This document shows, piece after piece, positions 23,408-35,316 of a stretch of DNA of 64,000 nt. The notes beneath the pieces were generated by a model. It saw only the letters and a list, made by a program, of their open reading frames with translations. It did no database searches and had not been told where the DNA came from. Source of the stretch: Dichomitus squalens LYAD-421 SS1 (lineage: Eukaryota; Basidiomycota; Agaricomycetes; Polyporales; Polyporaceae); the NCBI RefSeq assembly GCF_000275845.1, contig NW_006766887.1, positions 398,670 to 462,669 of the forward strand, in the 5' to 3' direction. Position 1 is the first letter of the stretch; every line of letters begins with the position of its first letter. The translations under genes were made by a program, and so were the position numbers.

Positions 23408-26400
23408 ATGCAGCCAATACAGCCTGCTCAGCGACTACCTGTTCAGCAGCCGCCCCCCGTCAAGATATACAATGCCGTCTACTCCTCCGTTCAGGTTCGT
23501 CCCGCACTCCACTCCACCGCATATAGTCTACTCACCCAACGACACGCGCAGGTCTACGAATGCATGGTCCGCGGTATCGCTGTCATGCGCAGGCGCGCCG
23601 ACTCCTACGTAAACGCGACCCAGATTCTCAAAGTAGCTGGCGTAGACAAAGGCCGACGGACAAAGATCCTAGAGAAGGAGATCCTGCCTGGAAAGCACGA
23701 AATCGTCCAAGGTGGCTATGGAAAGTACCAAGGTACCTGGTGAGTCTTGCGCCTCAGCTTTCACGCATGGCGTTGCAAGACACTTGCACGCGTTGGCTTT
23801 GTATTTCCTCCGTGAGCATTGGCCTCGCATTCCGCTCCTTCGAAGGATGGTACCCTTCTGAAGACCGTGGCGGCTCTGCCTTGAGCCTCCCTGGATGCGA
23901 GTATCCATCTCTTGGACCTCTTGTGTGCCATGCCTGGCAATCCCATAAATTTGCGTCCGTGTTCTTTGAGGTCTCTTCGGGCACGCGCTTCGTGACAGCC
24001 AACGCTGCTTTGTGGGCGCGAGATACAAGGGAATCACTTGGCTTGGAAGCGCTAGGCGCGTTTCTAGGATCGTGACACTCATGAAACGTACGAGAGACGC
24101 ATACAGACGCGTCAATCCAAGCTCTCCGACGCGCCTTCGCATTCAATCTTGCATATGTGGCCCTTCGTTGTGTAAATACTTCGTGCTCGCCATCCTCTTG
24201 AGAATGGACGTTCTCTCCGCGGTGCGCGACATTGCTTCTTCTGTCACTCTGTTGCAGGTTTTGTATGCTGGCGGGCCTGTGTCAAATATATACGAGGTCG
24301 GGCTGCGTCGTAATGTCACGGTGATTACTGAACTGAGATCAGAGGGGCCTATCTTGCTCGTTCGATCTCCATGACACATCTATTACCCTACCAGATGATT
24401 GGCTTCATAGCACTCAGCCAGAGATGCATAGACACCCTTAGCTCGTAGACGTTGAACTTGTCGCCACATCACATGTTTAGCGCGCCTACTGACACCGTCG
24501 ATATAGGATACCGCTAGAGCGTGGACGTGATATCGCCCTACAATATGGCGTCGCCCCACTCCTCGCTCCTTTGTTTGACTTTGTTCCGAATACCAACCCA
24601 ATGGGCAGTCTACCGCCCTCCCTAGCTAGTGTCCCAGGTACGTGGGCCTCGTCTCCCCCCAGGAACAAGATGAATGATCAGTCGTGACCCGACGTCTCAA
24701 TAGGTCTCGCACCACCACCCATCATGCCCGGTTCCGCGCTCCGTTTACTCAACCAGGGTAGAGCTCAGGGATTATTCACCCCTTCTACATCCAGTATGTC
24801 TGCTACTGCTCTTGTTCTCGCTGCTTCACTGGGCCCACATCTTGCAGCTGGTTATCCTCCTGGTTTTCCCTCCATCGGTCCAGTCTCCCCGACGCCCCCA
24901 CCTCTCGTGCACCCTTCGCTGAAGCGAAACCACTCTCAACTAGACCTAGACCACCCAATGCCCCCTGCATTGACACCCCAGACCGCCCCTCCAACACTGG
25001 CAGCATCTCCTGACATCCAGATGCTGGACCGCTCGCGCCCCGCTTCCACCGCCCCACAAGCAGGTGGCGGGCCGTCGCCAAGCAAGCGAGCGCGCACAGA
25101 ACCGCCCGTCCTCCCAGACGCGACGGGACGCGTTTCTCCCGCTGCTGTCCCCCTACAACCCCACGCGACTATGCCGCCACCAGCTTTTACAAGCACCGGC
25201 CATCGGCCCAGTCCTTCTGCCGTGAACGGCCTTTCACGGCCACCTAGCTCGCAATCAGTCGTTGCCAATGGCAAAGCTCCCGAGATGAAACCTGAGCCGC
25301 AGCCACAACAGTACACCATCCGCTTCGCCTCCAAACCCTCCATCCCGCGCACAATGGATCACCACGCGCCTGCACGCGACACGCGACGCGCCGCGATCGT
25401 ACAAGCGATATGTGCGCGCGACGATCCGAAACCCGTGCTTGACATGATACGGGAAATTCCGCCAGACATCCCTGCACTCGCCACGGACGTCGATTTGGTG
25501 CTGGATGAGCAGGGCCACACTGCGCTGCACATCGCCGCGAGCACAGGCCGACATTCTATCGTGGAGGCCCTCCTTGCGGCCGGGGCCGACGTCCACCGGG
25601 GGAACTTCAACGGGGAAACGGCGCTCATGCGCGCGTGTCTCGCGACGCACTGTTTTGACACGCAGTCGTTCCACACCCTCGTCGCGGCGTTGCATGCGAG
25701 CATCCGCACGCTCGACACGGCACGTCGGAGCGTGTTCCACCATATCGTCGCGACGGCGGGTGTGAAGGGCCGTGCGGTTGCGGCGCGGTACTACCTAGAC
25801 CAGGTCAACCTGTGGATCGTCAACCACGAGCGGGCGGACTTCAGGTCAATCATTGACATCCAGGACGAGCATGGGGACACTGCGTTGAACATCGCGGCGC
25901 GCGTGGGGAACCGCAGCCTTGTGAGGGTGCTTCTGGATGCTGGCGCCAATAAGCTGCTGGCCAACAAACTTGGGCTCCGGCCTGGGGATTTTGGGGTCGA
26001 GACCGAGGTGGGTTTTCTCTTGTCGTCGCCCTAGATATGCTCCCTAAACTCCAGGCTCCCATAGGAACTTGGTGGCAGCGCACGATCAGAGGACATCCTG
26101 TCATCACTACGCTCCGTCCCCTCAGTGCCCATCCAGAAGAGCCAGGATGTCATAGCCGGTGAGCGTCCCCTTCCCCCGCCTCCGTCGCCGACGGCGATCA
26201 TGAATTTACCGCCGAAATTCCGAAGATATTACCAGCATGATCCATGGGCTCGGCAATGACTTCGCCTCCGAGGTCAAGTCCAAGCAGGACGCGCTCGACG
26301 TCACGCAGGTCCACCTCCGCGCCGCCACACGCGAGCTCTCCGAGCAGCGCAGGCAGATCCAGCACTGGCAGGCGCGCTGTGGGGAGCTCGACCAGACGAC

Positions 26401-27072
26401 GCAGCGCGTGCGCAATCTGGAGCGGGCGTTGAACGACGAGGACGCGTTCGACTGGACGGGGCGGACGGAGCTTGACGGGGCGGACGCGGGCCCGAGTGCA
26501 GGGCCGGCGTTCCAGGCTCGTGGGCAGGGCGCCACGGCGATGGCGGGCGTGGGTGGCGCGGGAGACGTGCCGGCGAACTTGGACGTGGACCCGACGGTGC
26601 CGCTGGGGGACTCGGCGGCGACACTAGTGCGGCTGAGGAGGCTGAAGATGTGGTATTCGCGGGTGGAGCAGTTGATGGAGACGCGGATGCGGTCGCTGCA
26701 GGGCGCGAGCGCGGAGAAGGAGTTCCAGTGCAAGAAGATCGTCGCGTTGTGCACGGGCGTGCCGATTGACAGGGTCGAGGAGGTGAGTGAGTGGTTCTGA
26801 CCGACGGGGCGGGGCTGCGTAAGGGCCGGCTGCGTAGTCGTGTTTTTCTTGCTGTTCGTTGTGCGCTTTTGGATGGAGGCTGAGCGTGCTTTCTTGATTT
26901 GCGTGTGGTTGCAGTTGCTCGAGAACTTGGTCGTCGCGATGGAGAGCGAGGCGCAGGTCATCGATATCAGCCGGGTGTCTGGGTTTATGCAGAAGGTGCG
27001 TGTGATGTGCCCTGACACCGTCGGGCCGCGACCTGACCTCTTGGATTGCAGGTGCGGAACGGTGTTATATAG
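23408..27072 (+). CDS. MBP1: APSES/ankyrin cell-cycle transcription factor (MBF/SBF class)
   Basis: Proteins of this class (Mbp1, Swi4, Res1/2) drive G1/S transcription. Eight exons join in phase: 23408-23494, 23552-23739, 24507-24637, 24704-26007, 26065-26158, 26226-26782, 26915-26995 and 27052-27072, giving 820 residues. The APSES DNA-binding domain (residues about 20-115) includes [20 protein letters not shown], then [15 protein letters not shown], then [21 protein letters not shown] Pro/Ser-rich linker leads to ankyrin repeats ([20 protein letters not shown], then [20 protein letters not shown]) and a C-terminal coiled coil ([20 protein letters not shown]). The intron between 'KYQGTW' and 'IPLERG' (23740-24506) is 767 nt and lies inside the DNA-binding domain. 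The other introns in this gene are about 56-132 nt. I could not decide which paralogue of the class this is. Confidence 0.92.
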
Positions 27073-27457
27073 TCATATGGGGTTCTCTCGGGTGTGGGTG
27101 ATGATTATGGTTATGGATCACCCTTCTGCTCTCTCCTTCTCGTGTGCATGTATGAATGGTGCAGGCTTGGACTCTGTCGTCTTCGCTGTCGTAACGTTTA
27201 TTATTCCGTAGCACTGTACCACTATGCATACACCGTTCTCATCAATCATCGAAGGCTTTGGGTGGTGTTTAGCGACATATCGCTGAATTCTCCACCTTGT
27301 GTGTCCAGGTCGCAAGGTAAGACAGCGTCGAGCGGGATATACAGTGATTCTCGATCATGGAGTAATTGAGTACAATTCATTGTAGCCGAACACCGGAAGT
27401 AACAGGAAGGCATATTCTTCAACGTGACTACTTGATCTGCTCCTTGGGCCAAGTGAA
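27073..27457. other. Convergent intergenic region
   Basis: About 385 bases between the APSES factor stop and the end of the WD40 pseudogene. No coding motif was seen. Confidence 0.4.
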
Positions 27458-29786
27458 CTAAAGACTCAGTCGACGAATGTACACACAACCATCGTTCCCA
27501 CCCGACGCCAACACATCCCCTGCAGGCGGGAACGCTACATGCGTTGCGTGGCCTCTATGCTCGCGGAAGATAGCTACGCATGACCCGTCACATACTTTCC
27601 ACAGTCGAACAGTCTTGTCTGCCGATGCGGATGCCACAAACTCGCCATTGGGAGAGAAGGATGTTGAGTAGATCCAGGAGATGGCCTTCTACTAGAACGC
27701 TAGAAGGGCGACCACTCAGAGGATCCCACAGGTGCAGCGCACAATCACCGTAAGACGACGAGGCTATACGACCTCCGTCCGGACTGAAGGATATAGTCGA
27801 TGCACGGTGGTCATGCTTGTAAACAGCAACAGGCTCACCCGTGCTTACATCCCGGATCCGGACGGTCATATCGCTGCAGCTAGTAGCCAGGTGGTGGGTT
27901 TGAGATGGAATGCAACAGAGAGTATGTCGCACCCATGAGGGGGCTCCATAGTACGGACTAAATGGCCTGTAGCAACCTCCCAGACACGCCAACTCTGATC
28001 TTTGAGGGATTTGTGGACCACGACAAGTAGGCGGTTGTCAGAAGAGAAAGAGATGAAGGACACGATCCTTCCGGCACCTGGAGGACGCAAGATAAGCCGA
28101 TCGCGGAACGCCCCGGCATCCTGCCAGAGGCATATGATACCCCAACGCGATCCTACTGCCAGCTTTGTACCGTCCAAAGACCACTGGCAGCATACGACTG
28201 TGCCAATTTCCCGCCAAGGTAGCTCCAAAACATCGGCACTATCCGCGCTGCTCACATCTTGGAGCGTTATGTGCTTGTATCCGGCCACTACCGCTAACCG
28301 AGAAGCGTTGGGAGAGAAAGCGATCTCCTGTCCGGTAGAAGAGCCTGGACTGCCATCAGCGTTGCGCATGAATCGGGCTACAGCGGTGTTGGTCTTGACA
28401 TCCCAAAGCGCGACATCATCTAAGGCCATAGTGGCAAGGTGTTGGCCTGTGTTAGAGAATGTGAGAGCTTCCACATGCTTAACATGGCAATTGGTGCTGA
28501 TCAGCGTATCTGTGGGGTCGATTAATTCATTGCTAGGTTTCCGTAGTGTAGCAGTGCACTGGCCTGGATCTGTCCAGATCTTGAGTAGCACCTTCTCTTC
28601 CAGCCGCGGGAATGTTTCACGAAGGCGGACGGCCCAAAATGAAGGAGTGCCTGCCGTGCTCTTCCTCGGCACAACGAACGTGACGTGTTCCACTCCGCCA
28701 GCGAGCGGTCCATCCATGAGCGCTTTCTCTACTTCTCGGAAGGACTGTTCGGCTCGGCTCGGTTGTTGGAATCCTGGTGGGGGATCTTGGCCTTCCCAGT
28801 CACCCAGCACGATCTCCAGACGGCGGAGGCTCGGCATACCGTGAAGCAGCAGCAAACGAGTCAAAGCACGCAGCACATGGTGATTCCAATGAACGGTTCC
28901 CAGCAACACCCTCAATGAGCGGACAGAGAACAGCCAATTTGCGTCGATCGGCACTTGTCGATGTTAGTGGACGAGCATTGCATATAGTATCACAGCGGAT
29001 ACCCACCAGACTCCCAATCAATGTCTACCTCGATGCTCAAGGTGAGCTTTTCGATAGTTGGCTGGTTGATACGCCACAAGAAACTTATCAACCCGTTCTA
29101 CCTAGGATAGGAGACGAAGTCAGGTTTGAGGGGCGCAGAATGTGTATCAAACTTACAGACAACGTGTGCAAGCGAAGCCGTCCTAAGTGCGGCTCCATTG
29201 CAATCTGCGGAGGAAATCCATCGCATGGCATTCCACAAGTGACGGCAACGCATCGTAGATGGCGGATGGATGAGAAGGATGTCAGGATTCTGGCCAACTG
29301 CGCATGGTTTGTAAGCTAGTCTGGAGAGGGAGAGTTCTTGTACGGAAGAATAGGACTTGAGGCAAGCGATGTTGGCTGACTTCAGTGAGACCGTACAGTG
29401 ATCCATCATGTTGGCCATGAGCGCCTGGCTATTGTATGGATAACCGGTGAGGTGGAGGGAGTGTAGTTTCGGCAGTTTGAGTGCTAGTTTCGCGATACTG
29501 CCATCGATCACGTGCTCGGATCCATGGCCACGGGGGAACACAGTCAATGTGTCCACCAATTGGCCCAAAGTAGGATAGCGGAGACCAGAGCGCTCAGTTG
29601 TCCACGACCGTTGAGTTGGACATTGCGAAAAAGATGACAACGGCTTCGTGGCAACTATGCGCTACAGGTAAGACTGCAGTTGCAAAGCGATGGGGGATCG
29701 TCCTTGAGATGATAGATGATGGCCTCGACAACCTCTAGTGGGAACGAAGGCATCGGGGAATCGTCAAGGGATGCATGAGAAACCAT
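27458..29786 (-). pseudogene. F-box/LRR-like/WD40 pseudogene
   Basis: From ATG 29786 an F-box reads MPSFPLEVVEAIIYHLKDD, but codon 44 is TAG (29657-29655) where a Trp codon fits (CSLTCSA-stop-LPRSR). The LRR-like part then continues in other frames: LGQLVDTLTVFPRGHGSEHV, SSVQELSLSRLAYK, and after a further shift near 29,305 LARILTSFSSIRHLRCVAV. Two good introns follow (after HTLSV, and one with a CTAAC branch before VPIDANW). A long frame gives FSVRSLRVLLGTVHWNHHVL and then WD40 blades (HLATMALDDVALWDVKTN). Blade continuity breaks near 27,905 (to LATSCSDMTVRIRDVSTG) and near 27,680 (to SFSPNGEFVASASADKTVRL), ending at TAG 27458. One nonsense codon and four apparent frameshifts make decay far likelier than scattered sequencing error. 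Whether the F-box and WD40 parts were one ancestral gene is inferred from the shared long frame. Confidence 0.68.
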
Positions 29787-30362
29787 TTTAAGGGAGGTGT
29801 CTCTTGACTTGGGGGAGTCCTGGGATCGATGCGATGGGGTAAGAGGACGTTATCGTGAAATCCCCACGAAATAAGAGGCGGGCGCTACAATCTTGGGCCA
29901 GTGGGAACAGATGGAATCCATGTGTTGCAAGATATCGCGCGGCGCCCAGGATCGATGGGTCTGAACCGCCTGAGCGAGCGGGGCTGTTCTAGGGACGAAC
30001 CTTCCACGGTCGGTGAGTGGGGACAGGGGAAATGTATCCGGAAACACCATCTAGACGCAGGACGTACCATACCCGCTGTAGGTGCAGTTTGTTCACACCG
30101 CACAGTCGCCACGAACATGCCCGTGAGCTATGTCGTATACTCATAGGACGAGTATGGGCTTTGTAAGGCCTCTGTAGATTAACATAGTGTATCTGCTAGT
30201 TTTTCACAAGGCCGGAGGTCAAGATACTTCGAAGTCTCACCTCCAGAACAGCAACAGGGCGCCATCAGGCATTTAAATTGACGGTCTCCATGAATGCCAA
30301 TACGAACTTTGCAACAGCGCGGAGATACATGAAGAAACTCAAGGCAATCGCTTATCGGGGTC
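29787..30362. other. Intergenic, no gene recognised
   Basis: About 575 bases upstream of the F-box/WD40 pseudogene and downstream of PRP4. Short frames only, without motifs. Confidence 0.4.
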
Positions 30363-32285
30363 TCACGACCCCTCCGGAGTGAATATCTGGAAATTGCGGT
30401 TGTACGTCCCCGACGCGAGCATCTTCCCGTCATGCGACAAGTCGACGGACATGACCTTTCCTCCGTCTGTGGGCAGCGTGCGCAGGAGCTGCCAGTCATC
30501 CGCGCTCCAGAGCTTCACGAGCCCGTCGTAACCCCCGCTGACGAAGTACAGCCCAGAGCGATACTTCCACTCCTCGATAACCTTCTCGGCGTCGGTGGGC
30601 TTCGCGTCCGGGGAGGCAGAGGCGTCGTCTGTGCCGTTCATGGTGACGTCGGAGGAGAAGCCTGGAGGAAGCTCGTCGCCGTAGAAGAAGCGGATGTCAG
30701 AGACGTTGGAAAGGTGGGCAGGGATGGTGTAGAGGGCCTTGAGGGAGCGCATGTCCCATATTCGGATGGTGTCGTCTCCGGACCCCGTAGCAATTTGGTG
30801 GCTACGAGGAAAGCACGTCAGATGCAATAAACATAGTGCACGACAGGTAGGCACACTGACCCGTTTGGCGAGAAAGCGATTGCGAAGATGGCTTGGACGT
30901 GTCCATCGAGTACCATTGCGGTTCGCCCCGTGCGCAGATCCCATACTCGGCCGATGGCGTCCAATCCACTGTGGATACGAGTCAGGAGGTGGATTATGTG
31001 TTGGAAATAGGCGAATTGCTTACCCTGACGCACAAAGCGCACCGTCGTTCTGAAATTCGACTGAAAAGACTTCTTTCGAGTGACCTTCTTGCAAGAGAAG
31101 CTCCTTTGACGTCTTAACGTCCCAGAGTCGCCAAGTCGTATCGAAGCTGGCACTCGCGACGTAGTTGCCCGAGGGGTGGAACGCAACGCGTGCAACTCGG
31201 TCTGCATGACCTTTCATCGTCGCTAGAGGTGTTTCGCTGAAGTGGTACTGTCCTACTGAGTATGTGACCATCGAAGACAAAGCCCGTTGCGTACCTGTTC
31301 AAAGACCACAGATTGACAGTTTGGTCTGCAGCACCACTAACCATGTTGACCACATCTTCACTCTGGCTTAGGGTCGCTTGAGGATGCCATGCAACTCCTC
31401 CAACACGGTCGGTATGACCTCGGAAGCTTCGGACAGGTGTACAATTGGGCATATCCCAGAGCTTTACATTACCTGCCCAACTTCCGGTGGCGAGGTATTT
31501 GCTGTTAGGCGAGAAACGGACGAGAGAGATGGGTCGCTCGTCGCCAATTTGTGAACCCAGATTTGCGAAGCTCTGCGTAAGAAAGGCACGTTGGCACTCG
31601 CATGTTGTAACATAGGGAGGCAGCTTACCTTGACTTCTGCGAAGACCTTCTTCCGTATATCAATAATGCGACCCAACGGCATCTTGCTGTCTAGGCGTTG
31701 CTGCGCGACTCTTTTTTGAGCTCTACATGTGATCGCAGAAAGAAATGGACGCAGTAAGCACCTATGTCTGATTCCACCTATCGGAAATCCAACCTAGGAA
31801 GAGAGTATTCCGCTAGGAATCTCCTTGCCTCCAGCAATTCGAGGGAGCCGGGAGTATAGAACTCCTCGACCTACGCGTGATATGTAAGTAAGGAAGGTGC
31901 TGCACTAAGAGCGACGGGACACACCTCTTCCTCACTCTCCTCTGAGGACTCCTCGTCGACTGCCATTGCCTCGTCCCCACGCGCTGCATTGATTTGGGAG
32001 AGGACATAGATGAGACGGTCTCTCCTGTCTGGAGGCTGCGCGCATGTTAGTCAAATCCGCACGTTCATAGCGGTGCGTACTTACTCGTTCGCCAAAGAGC
32101 GTTATGGGCTCCCCAATCTCGCGCAGCCTGGCCTTGACTCTGTTGTCGTCGGTCGGAACGGCGAGATTACGCGCCTTCTTCTTGCGCTCGAGTTCATCGA
32201 GGATGACCTGGTTTTCGGCCCTTGCTCTCTCTGAGCCTAGGTGGTTGCCATCATCTATGAGTGTGTCGAGCGTGAGTTCGGACAT
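30363..32285 (-). CDS. PRP4: U4/U6 snRNP protein Prp4 (SFM domain plus WD40)
   Basis: Prp4 is a core protein of the U4/U6 di-snRNP in the spliceosome. The start [13 protein letters not shown] is at 32285. The N-terminal part holds the SFM/PRP4-like motif [17 protein letters not shown], which binds within the snRNP, followed by an acidic Ser/Glu segment and [20 protein letters not shown]. The C-terminal WD40 propeller includes [96 protein letters not shown] and [20 protein letters not shown]. It ends QIFTPEGS with a stop at 30363. The order of SFM then seven WD40 blades is diagnostic for Prp4. It is divergent from PMT4 with only 192 bases between start codons. Confidence 0.93.
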
Positions 32286-32477
32286 GGTGGAGTGGAAGGC
32301 GCGAGGCGGAAGAGCGCGGTACCGTCGGTGCGAGTACAAGTGGCCTCAACTGAGAAGCCCCAACTTTGGCGCGCGGGCGCAGTCGAACAGCGGGCGTCAC
32401 GTCACCGACTTCAGACGCGAACTCGGGTCTGCCACCTTTCTCTCCCACCACTTCCTCTCCCTCCCCTCTCTTCCATC
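32286..32477. promoter_or_regulatory. Short bidirectional promoter, PRP4 / PMT4
   Basis: Only 192 bases separate the two divergent start codons, so both 5' UTRs and any promoter elements must overlap or abut here. A CT-rich stretch precedes the PMT4 start (about 32440-32475). No TATA box was seen. Confidence 0.5.
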
Positions 32478-35316
32478 ATGTCGGGCCCGGGCCCCACCAG
32501 CAGCACACTCCGCCTTCGAAAAGGCGTAGGTGAAGCGCATCGCGATGTTGCCCCAGACGTGGACGAAGATGACCAGTTAGACGTCCAGAACCCGGTACGT
32601 GACACGTGTATACGCTGCGCTTGCATGTCCGACTTGTGCTCATGCGTCCACCATGGCTAGCGCAATCGCAGCTATGTCGAAAGGCTGTTCGAAACCGAGC
32701 AAATCAACATTGTGATGATCGTTGCATTGACCACGATTGCCTTTGCTCTCCGTTTCTACAAAATCAACCATCCAGACCAGGTCGTGTAAGTACGCCAAGT
32801 ATACGTGGACTCATACCGCGTCCATACTCACGTGCAACATATCTCAGTTTCGACGAGGTTCATTTCGGCAAGTTCGCCTCCTATTACATCACAAGACAGT
32901 ACTACTTCGACGTACACCCTCCATTTGCGAAGCTCCTCTTCGGTCTTGCTGGTTGGTTCGTTGGCTACGATGGCTCCTTCGGCTTCGAGAATATCGGCGA
33001 CAGCTACACTGAGGCCCATGTTCCTTATGTCGGCATGCGTGCTCTTCCAGCCATTCTGGGTAGTCTCACTGTTCCTGTTGTCTACGCGATCATGAAGGAG
33101 TGCGGCTACTCGACCATTGTTGCCGTCTTCTCTGCCTCCATCGTCTTGTTCGGTGCGTGTCATACGTTTGCATCACTTGCTTTTCCCATTTCACACTTTG
33201 CTTAATGGTTCTGCAGATAATGCGCACGTTGCCCAGGATCGTCTTATTCTCCTCGATGCTACGCTCATCTTCTTCATGTCCTTGACTATATACTCGTACA
33301 TCAGATGGAGAAAGCTCCGATACAGGTATGTTTCTTTCTGAACTAGCACGTCTGTTGCTTGATCGTCGGCTCAGGGACTTCTCCTGGGATTGGTGGGTTT
33401 GGATTCTTGCAACCGGAACCTTCATGGCCCTTACTTGGGCCTCGAAGGTTAATGGTATCCTGACTGTTGTTGCCGTTGGAATCGCTGTCTTGATCGACCT
33501 ATGGGACATATTGGATATCAAAAAGGGCCATAGCATGGTGAGCCAAGCTCGTGAAGGCGCTGGAAAGGCTGCATACTCATCTCTTATAGGAATATTTCTG
33601 GAGACACTTCATCGCTCGGGCTGCTGCCTTCATTGTGCTCCCCCTCTTCATATACCTCTCCACTTTCTATGTCCATCTTTCCATTTTGACTAATTCCGGC
33701 ACTGGCGATTCTTTCATGAGCCCTTCATTCCAGGAGACCCTTCGCGGCAACGAGTTATTGCTAAACAGTCAAGGTTAGTCATGATACAAAAATGCTCACC
33801 TTGTCGGTTGCTCATATTGCACTCCAGAGCTCCGGTACTTCGACACCATCACGATCAGGCACAAGGATACTCGTGTCTTCTTGCATTCGCACCCAGATCG
33901 CTACCCTCTGAAGTACGAAGACGGTCGTATCAGTAGCCAGGGCCAGCAAGTCACCGGCTACGGCCACGACGACTCCAACAACCATTGGCAGATCATCCCG
34001 ACTAAGGCGCTGCCTGAGACTGGCCGTGGTCGTATCGTCCGCCACGATGATGTCATCCAGCTACTTCATGTCAACACTCAGACACACTTGATGACCCACG
34101 ACGTTGCGTCCCCGCTCATGCCGACGAACGAGGAGTTCACAACTTGGCCAAAAGACGACCACTCGCGCTACAATGACACCCTCTTCCAGGTTCGCCTTGT
34201 CGATGGTTATGAGGGCGAGGAGTGGAAGAGCAAGTCCGGCCACTTCCGCTTGGTCCACGTCCCTACAAAGGTCGCCATGTGGACGCATCCAAAGCAGCTC
34301 CCTGACTGGGCGTACAAGCAACAGGAGATCAACGGGAACAAGAACGTGAACGACAAGACCGCTATTTGGTTTGTTGACGACATCGTCGCCGACGAGAGTA
34401 AGTCGTAACTTCCCGCGACCGTGTTTCGCGTGTATCCTGACATGAACTGCTCAGCTGGCGAGGATATAAAGGAGCGCATTGGCGACGCCGCTCCAAAGGA
34501 ACCGAAGTCCTTGAATTTCTTCACCAAGTTCTTGGAGCTGCAGATCCTCATGTTGCAGCACAATGCTGGTCTAACTGCCTCGCATCCCTATGCTAGTGGT
34601 CCCATCAACTGGCCATTCCTTATCAGTGGTATCAGCTTCTGGACGCAGTCTGAGGGCCAGAAGCAGATCTACTTCATTGGTAACCTCGTTGGTTGGTGGA
34701 CTTGCGTCATTGGCATCTCGTTGTACACGGGTATCATGCTTGCGGATATTATCGCGCGGCGTCGTGATATTGAGCCTCTCACTGAACGTAAGCCCATCGT
34801 GCTTTTTTGGCTGTGATTGCAAGCTGATGTGTCTGCAGCCGTCCGTCATCGTCTTGTCAACTCGACCGGGTTTTTCATCCTCTTCTGGGCCGTCCACTAC
34901 TTCCCCTTCTTCATCATGAGCCGCCAGCTGTTCCTCCACCATTATCTTCCCTCGCACCTCATCTCAGCGCTCGTCGCGGGATCTGTTCTGTCTTTCGCCC
35001 TCTCGGAAACTATCAATTACCCTATCTCAATATGGGGTCCCCGTCTGCGTTCTAACAAGAGGCCGACCTACGCCGACTTGGGGATGCGTGGCCCGATCTT
35101 CGTCGGCGTCTTCACGTTGATCCTCCTCATCTTGTTCATCTACTTGGCGCCCCTGACTTATGGCACGCCGGGGTACGTTTCGTCTCTTCATTACTTGTGT
35201 GGTGAGATGGCTAATGTCTGTCTCGTATCAGATTGGATGGCCAGTCTGTCAACCGTCACCGCCTGTTGTCGAGCTGGACCCTCCACTTCGCGGCGAAGCC
35301 GACCGACGCTCCGTAG
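32478..35316 (+). CDS. PMT4: Dolichyl-phosphate-mannose--protein mannosyltransferase, PMT4 type
   Basis: The enzyme starts O-mannosylation of secretory and membrane proteins in the ER. Ten exons join in phase: 32478-32594, 32661-32785, 32848-33152, 33217-33325, 33375-33537, 33590-33773, 33828-34397, 34455-34787, 34839-35172 and 35232-35316, giving 774 residues against 762 for yeast Pmt4. The first lumenal loop has the catalytic-type Asp-Glu in VVFDEVHFGKFASYYITRQY, then VHPPFAKLLFGLAGW. MIR repeats occupy exon 7 (YFDTITIRHKDTRVFLHSHP, NNHWQIIP, GHFRLVHVPTKVAMWTHPK). The block FLELQILMLQHNAGLTASHP followed by YASGP..WPFL resembles Pmt4 more than the Pmt1 or Pmt2 groups. Multiple membrane helices flank the MIR region as expected. 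Confidence 0.9.

Noticed and set aside
23560..24075. 171-codon plus frame overlapping the long APSES intron
   Set aside because: It starts out of frame inside APSES exon 2, has no recognisable domain, and mostly consists of intron sequence.
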